Below, one piece after another: positions 60,391 to 64,000 of a stretch of 64,000 bases of DNA; the stretch's first letter is position 1, and every line of letters starts with the position of its first letter. Made by a program: the position numbers and the translations under genes. Where the stretch lies: contig CAZAKZ010000007.1 in assembly GCA_964485695.1 (NCBI GenBank), forward strand, positions 1 through 64,000, in the 5' to 3' direction. Source of the stretch: CAZAKZ01 sp964485695 (GTDB lineage Bacteria > Planctomycetota > JAFGQW01). The notes under the pieces were generated by a model, which had not been told where the DNA came from, did not search any database, and was given only the letters and a program-made list of their open reading frames with translations.

Positions 60391-61512
60391 ATGAACGAAG
60401 AAACTCTGGCAGTGCCGGTGAGTCCGGCCGGTCAGGGGGCCGTGACCCTCATCCACGTGAGCGGACCCGGTGCCCTCCCCACGGTGCAGGCCCTGCTCCG
60501 GGGCACGGACCTCCCCGAGCCGGGCAGGTGCCGTCACGCCTGGCTCCATGACGCCCTGGGGGATCGCCTCGACGACGCCCTCCTGGTGGTCCAGTCTCCG
60601 GACGCCAGTTACACGGGCCATGCTCTGGTCGAGGTGGGGATTCACGGGGGGGCCGCTGTCCTCGGCGCCGTCCTGAAGGCGCTCGAGGCAGTCGGGGCCC
60701 GGGTGGGAACCTGGAAGCGGCTTCTGGACCTGGGCAAGGGCACCGGCACCCTGGATCCGCTCTGTATGGCGGCCCATCGCCACCTGCTCCAGGCCGTTTC
60801 CCGGCAAGGGGCGAGAATCCTGGTCCAGGCCCTTTGCGGAGATCTGCAACGGACCCTGAGAAAGGCCCTGGAGGAGCGGGACCGGACCGCGCTCCAGTCC
60901 CTTTACAGAGAGAGTCTGCAGGCCGAAGCCTGGCTCCGGCCCCTTCGCGTGGTTCTGAGGGGGCCGCCCAACGCCGGGAAATCCACCCTGTTCAATGCTC
61001 TGCTCGGGTGGGAGCGCGCCACCGTGTCGGGCGAGGCCGGGACTACCCGCGATGACGTGGAGGAGGACCTCCTGGTGGAGGATCGGCCGCTTAGACTGGT
61101 GGACACGGCAGGCGGTCGGACGAGGGTCCAGAAGGCCGGTGTGGTGGTGTTTCTCGTGGACGGGACCCGTACCCGTCCCCTGGAGGTGCCGCCGGAGCTG
61201 AGATCCCTGACCTCCAAGGTCCTGGTGGTGAACAAGGTGGACCGGCTCTCTTCCGAGGCGTTCTCCCGGATTCAGGCCCCCTGGATTCCCCTGAGCGCTC
61301 GGGAGGGAAGAGGTCTTGAGGACCTGGTCCGAGCGGTCTTCACCGCCGCCGGTGTCCCCGAGGACCCGGGTCGCGAGAAGCCCCCTGGTCCGGCTCTTTT
61401 CACCCGGCGGGATCTTCGACTCCTGAAATCCTGCCTGGAAGAAGGGGTCCGGGACTCGAAGGCCCGGAAGGCGCTCTGGAGGCGAACCGTTCCGGTGGAG
61501 GGGTCCGAATAA
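60391..61512 (+). CDS. MnmE-like GTPase paralogue lacking the C-terminal Cys motif
   Basis: A 373-residue homologue of MnmE. The N-terminus keeps a shortened TrmE-type folate-binding domain (LAVPVSPAGQGAVTLIHVSG, DASYTGHALVEVGIHGG), but the conserved GEFTRRAFLNGKLDL segment is replaced by GTWKRLLDLGKGTGTLDPLC. The G domain has GPPNAGKS, AGTTRDD, DTAGGRT and NKVD, but the switch-II helix that normally follows DTAG is missing. The C-terminus lacks FC(I/L)GK. It is therefore unlikely to modify tRNA by itself. The intact MnmE is at 14066. It may be a regulatory or heterodimer partner, or a repurposed GTPase. It lies 56 nt after coaX. Confidence 0.85.
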   Translation: MNEETLAVPVSPAGQGAVTLIHVSGPGALPTVQALLRGTDLPEPGRCRHAWLHDALGDRLDDALLVVQSPDASYTGHALVEVGIHGGAAVLGAVLKALEAVGARVGTWKRLLDLGKGTGTLDPLCMAAHRHLLQAVSRQGARILVQALCGDLQRTLRKALEERDRTALQSLYRESLQAEAWLRPLRVVLRGPPNAGKSTLFNALLGWERATVSGEAGTTRDDVEEDLLVEDRPLRLVDTAGGRTRVQKAGVVVFLVDGTRTRPLEVPPELRSLTSKVLVVNKVDRLSSEAFSRIQAPWIPLSAREGRGLEDLVRAVFTAAGVPEDPGREKPPGPALFTRRDLRLLKSCLEEGVRDSKARKALWRRTVPVEGSE

Positions 61513-61910
61513 TTGCTTTCCTGGAACGGCAAATTGGCGTAAGATGCTGTCCATATTGAGCTTTCATGGGCCCCTGGAATATCCGGGAGGTTCTTGTTCG
61601 GTCTTTTTTCCGGAGCGGAAAGCGATTAAAATTTTCTGCGCTTGAATCAAGGGCAGGGGCTCCTCGTGTGAGCGGAGGAGCACAATTGCCTCGTTCAGGA
61701 TCGCTCGGTCCAGGAATCCCTGGGTCCGGCGATTTCGGACAGATCGTATCCTGTTGAAATTAAACTGGTTATAGTTTTGCCTGCCGACTCTCGTTACATG
61801 GCATGCAGATTGCAAGTAGCCAAAAGCGTTCGGATCGAGACACCTGTTCAGACCTTGAGCTCTAGTGATTTCCTTCTCCGCATGGAGAGGGGCAACCGAA
61901 AGGCATAGGC
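61513..61910. other. Intergenic region before the lipoprotein gene
   Basis: 398 nt without a gene. It holds a 7-bp hairpin (GCTCCTC / GAGGAGC, 61659-61681). TTGAAA at 61754-61759 and TATAGT at 61770-61775 are only 10 nt apart, so they do not form a normal promoter. Confidence 0.35.
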
Positions 61911-64000
61911 ATGAAGGGAATGCTGAATCATCCCAGATCGTCCCGGTGGATCCCGGGGGTAGCTCTCGCAGCGGTATTTCTCTCCCTGGTAGGGTGCTCC
62001 GGGGGTGGGGGGAGCGGCGCCCCGGACCTCTTCCTGGTTTCCTTCCACCAGGACCAGCGTACCAACCTCTACCGGGATCAGGTGTTGACGTTCGAGTTCA
62101 CCACAACCCTGAACAGCGCGACAGTGGACCTGGATACGTTCCAGATCTTCACCGGTACGACCCAGAATCCGACGCCGTTCACGGGGCTGTTCGAGGTGAA
62201 CGGGAACATCGTCTACTTCTTTGCCGTGGTGGACGAGAACACGCCGAACCGGGGATTGGTGCCCATCAATCCGTACGGATTCAACGAGAACACCACCTAT
62301 CAGGTGAAGATTCCCTCCATCGCGGACGTGCCCACGCCACTCAAGGTCCTGAAGGACATGACCGGCCGTCCCATCATCCAGTCCTACAGCGGGACCTTCT
62401 CCACGGGCAAGGAATATACGCCGACACCCAACGAGGCGAATCCCATGTTCGAGGCGTTCGATGCGGCGGTGTACGATACCCGCGTGAATCCGGCGAAAGG
62501 GACGCAGGAGGCCAACGACGACGTTCTGACCTATACGCCGGTTCCGAACCTGGTGAATCCTCCGAGGCATCAAACTACTAATAATAAGGATTTCAGAACC
62601 CAGCACCCGACCAACGTGCAGGTGCAGCTGACGTTCACGTCGGTGATGGATCCGCGGTCTTTCCGCGCGCAGTTCCAGGGCAACGTAGTAATGGAGTTCA
62701 ACAGTCCGGGAACCCAGGACTGGAACTTCATTCCCACCCAGATATCCCACACCCCCAACGGCCGGACCTTCCTGCTGACGGCGGCAACGCCGCTGGCACA
62801 CCAGAATCGGTTCAACAAGTACCGCGTCGTTCTGAATCAGAGCACGTTTCCGATCCTGAGCCGGGGCGGAAAGAAGCTGATCGAGGTGGTGGAGAAGTGG
62901 AACAACACCCTGGGGCGCGTGGCCCGCGCCAACGTGGCGGAGCCGGATCTGACCTTCTGGTGCGGCCTGGTGGCCGGGGAGTCGGGGCCCCTCCTGTCGG
63001 CGTCGTTCCCTCTGAGGTCCTTCGCCACGGACCTCAACGGGAGCGATAACGACGTCAAGTTCGGAAACGGGAGGCTGAGTGCCGGCGACGTGGTGCTGCG
63101 GACGTCAGAAGATACCTCGCCCTGCACGCTGACCGGGACACCCGGGTGCGCGGCAGCGCTTCGCGAGCCGCTGACCCAGGATCCCGCGAGCCCCAAGCCG
63201 AACCAGAACAAAAAGGGGCCGAGCAAGATCATGTTCCACTTCAACAGCTCCCAGCACGCGGTGAGCCCGCCGACTGCCTGGAAGCTGCAGAACGCCGAGG
63301 CATTGACGGGGATGAACTGGGGGCCGCTGTGCACCACGGTGATCAAATCCACCTACCCGAAAATGCACGTTCACGTCATGTGGTCGAACCGGGACAACCC
63401 GACCCTGAACACACCGGCGAGCCTGCCGAGCACGACCTACAACAGCAACTTCGACGTGAATCCGCCCGGATTCCCGGTGCGCGACGGCACGACGCCCTAC
63501 CAGATCGACCAGAGCTCGGCGAGTGCCACCTGGTATCCGTGGAAGTTCCAGCAGCCGTTCACGGATTACCGCATCAACCGGGGCCTGGTATTCATGGCCT
63601 GGACCGAGGTGGGGGGCGAGGTGGAGCAGTACATGCGGTGGTACTCCCCGAAACCGGCGCCCAACACCCGGATCTACAACGGGCCGTCCACGTCGGTGAA
63701 TCCGGCGGTGGGGAATGCGGGGCAGCACACCTACTACTGGACGCAGTTCGAGTTCAAGCGCATGCGGTCGCTCGGAGTGTCGCAGTTCTTCCGGATGACC
63801 CAGAACAATGACGATAAACCCATCTGGAACACGGTGGTCGTGTCCCCGACCCCGGCCAACCTGCCCGGGGGAACGGGCTACAAGATCGAGTATAGAGGCG
63901 GCAAGTTCAACAACTATGCCAAGCACCAGGTCGGTAGTGTCGACTACTGGCGTGGCACTGGCAGCCCGTCGCCCTCCTCGCAGTTTTCGACCAACATCAC
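61911..64000 (+). CDS. Ig-like domain lipoprotein, truncated by the window end
   Basis: An open frame of at least 696 codons runs from ATG 61911 to the window end without a stop. It begins with a lipoprotein signal: basic start, hydrophobic helix (GVALAAVFLSLVG) and lipobox LVGC followed by SGGGGSG. The first extracellular part (FLVSFHQDQRTNLYRDQVLT, TLNSATVDLDTFQIF) resembles the SbsA/Big_5 type Ig-like domain, and a second similar unit starts near 62608 (NVQVQLTFTSVMDPRSFRAQ). The rest is rich in Asn, Thr, Pro and aromatic residues, as in surface proteins. Function unknown. Overlapping ORFs at 61865-62581 and 63105-63926 are not credible. Confidence 0.85.
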   Translation, partial: MKGMLNHPRSSRWIPGVALAAVFLSLVGCSGGGGSGAPDLFLVSFHQDQRTNLYRDQVLTFEFTTTLNSATVDLDTFQIFTGTTQNPTPFTGLFEVNGNIVYFFAVVDENTPNRGLVPINPYGFNENTTYQVKIPSIADVPTPLKVLKDMTGRPIIQSYSGTFSTGKEYTPTPNEANPMFEAFDAAVYDTRVNPAKGTQEANDDVLTYTPVPNLVNPPRHQTTNNKDFRTQHPTNVQVQLTFTSVMDPRSFRAQFQGNVVMEFNSPGTQDWNFIPTQISHTPNGRTFLLTAATPLAHQNRFNKYRVVLNQSTFPILSRGGKKLIEVVEKWNNTLGRVARANVAEPDLTFWCGLVAGESGPLLSASFPLRSFATDLNGSDNDVKFGNGRLSAGDVVLRTSEDTSPCTLTGTPGCAAALREPLTQDPASPKPNQNKKGPSKIMFHFNSSQHAVSPPTAWKLQNAEALTGMNWGPLCTTVIKSTYPKMHVHVMWSNRDNPTLNTPASLPSTTYNSNFDVNPPGFPVRDGTTPYQIDQSSASATWYPWKFQQPFTDYRINRGLVFMAWTEVGGEVEQYMRWYSPKPAPNTRIYNGPSTSVNPAVGNAGQHTYYWTQFEFKRMRSLGVSQFFRMTQNNDDKPIWNTVVVSPTPANLPGGTGYKIEYRGGKFNNYAKHQVGSVDYWRGTGSPSPSSQFSTNI

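Noticed and set aside
61865..62581. 238-codon frame overlapping the lipoprotein start
   Set aside because: Out of frame with the continuous lipoprotein gene that has a signal peptide and lipobox; its translation is low-complexity Arg/His/Gly.
63105..63926. Antisense open frame in the last kilobase
   Set aside because: His/Arg/Val-rich shadow of the lipoprotein codons.

Overview
The window is about 62-65% GC by eye and almost fully packed with genes. It looks like a chromosomal housekeeping segment from a Gram-negative bacterium with an outer membrane: it has a PilQ secretin, a lipoprotein, TatC, and a Bacteroides-type serine palmitoyltransferase homologue. Several traits point to Planctomycetota or a neighbouring uncultured lineage: a Ser/Thr kinase with a GspE-like N-terminal module, secreted kelch and Ig-like proteins, a second MnmE-like GTPase beside coaX, and scattered rather than classical operons. 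This placement is an inference at moderate confidence, because no rRNA is present.

Layout. 1-12 kb: rho and coaE (minus strand); a membrane-anchored coiled-coil protein with a BRCT-like end; tatC; tRNA-Gln; a secreted unknown; a Ser/Thr kinase; a secreted TPR metallopeptidase; an undecaprenyl-phosphate sugar-phosphotransferase (minus); a phosphoesterase. 12-20 kb: yidC-mnmE, then nrdR-smc-vanZ. 20-28 kb: the prkA-yeaH-spoVR stress operon, convergent with a two-gene operon of a serine palmitoyltransferase-like enzyme and a GNAT/YghO-like acyltransferase, a candidate ceramide pathway. 28-37 kb: a secreted kelch protein, then four glycosyltransferase genes. 37-44 kb: tRNA-Arg(ACG)-tadA, two tRNA-Ser genes, a long Bacillus-type SRP RNA, dnaX-ybaB-recR, rpoN and truA. 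44.5-51 kb: hpf, an HPr-like gene, and pilM-pilN-pilO-pilQ. 51.5-57 kb: a DUF2344 gene, an RNase E/G with a large basic N-terminal extension, rplU-rpmA, obgE. 57-64 kb: pilT, a PDZ protein, coaX, the MnmE-like paralogue, and the start of a long Ig-like lipoprotein that runs off the window.

The most unusual non-coding content is palindromic. Two copies of a dispersed element of about 160 bp (29921-30084 and 55765-55925, opposite orientation) have about 30-bp inverted ends whose outer parts differ between copies but stay self-complementary in each, as though the element sits inside pre-existing terminator hairpins. The pilQ terminator (51286-51334) carries matching arms without the core. A different long inverted repeat of 162 nt lies between the RNase E/G gene and rplU, and a perfect 32-bp palindrome precedes obgE. 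Short tandem duplications (9 or 12 nt in coding linkers, 11 or 14 nt in leaders) recur across the window.

Working together: the type IV pilus genes lie in two blocks (pilMNOQ and pilT plus a PDZ protein). The RNase E/G, rplU, rpmA, obgE, DUF2344, hpf, truA, tadA, mnmE and SRP genes form a translation and RNA set. The sugar-phosphotransferase and glycosyltransferases suggest a surface glycan.
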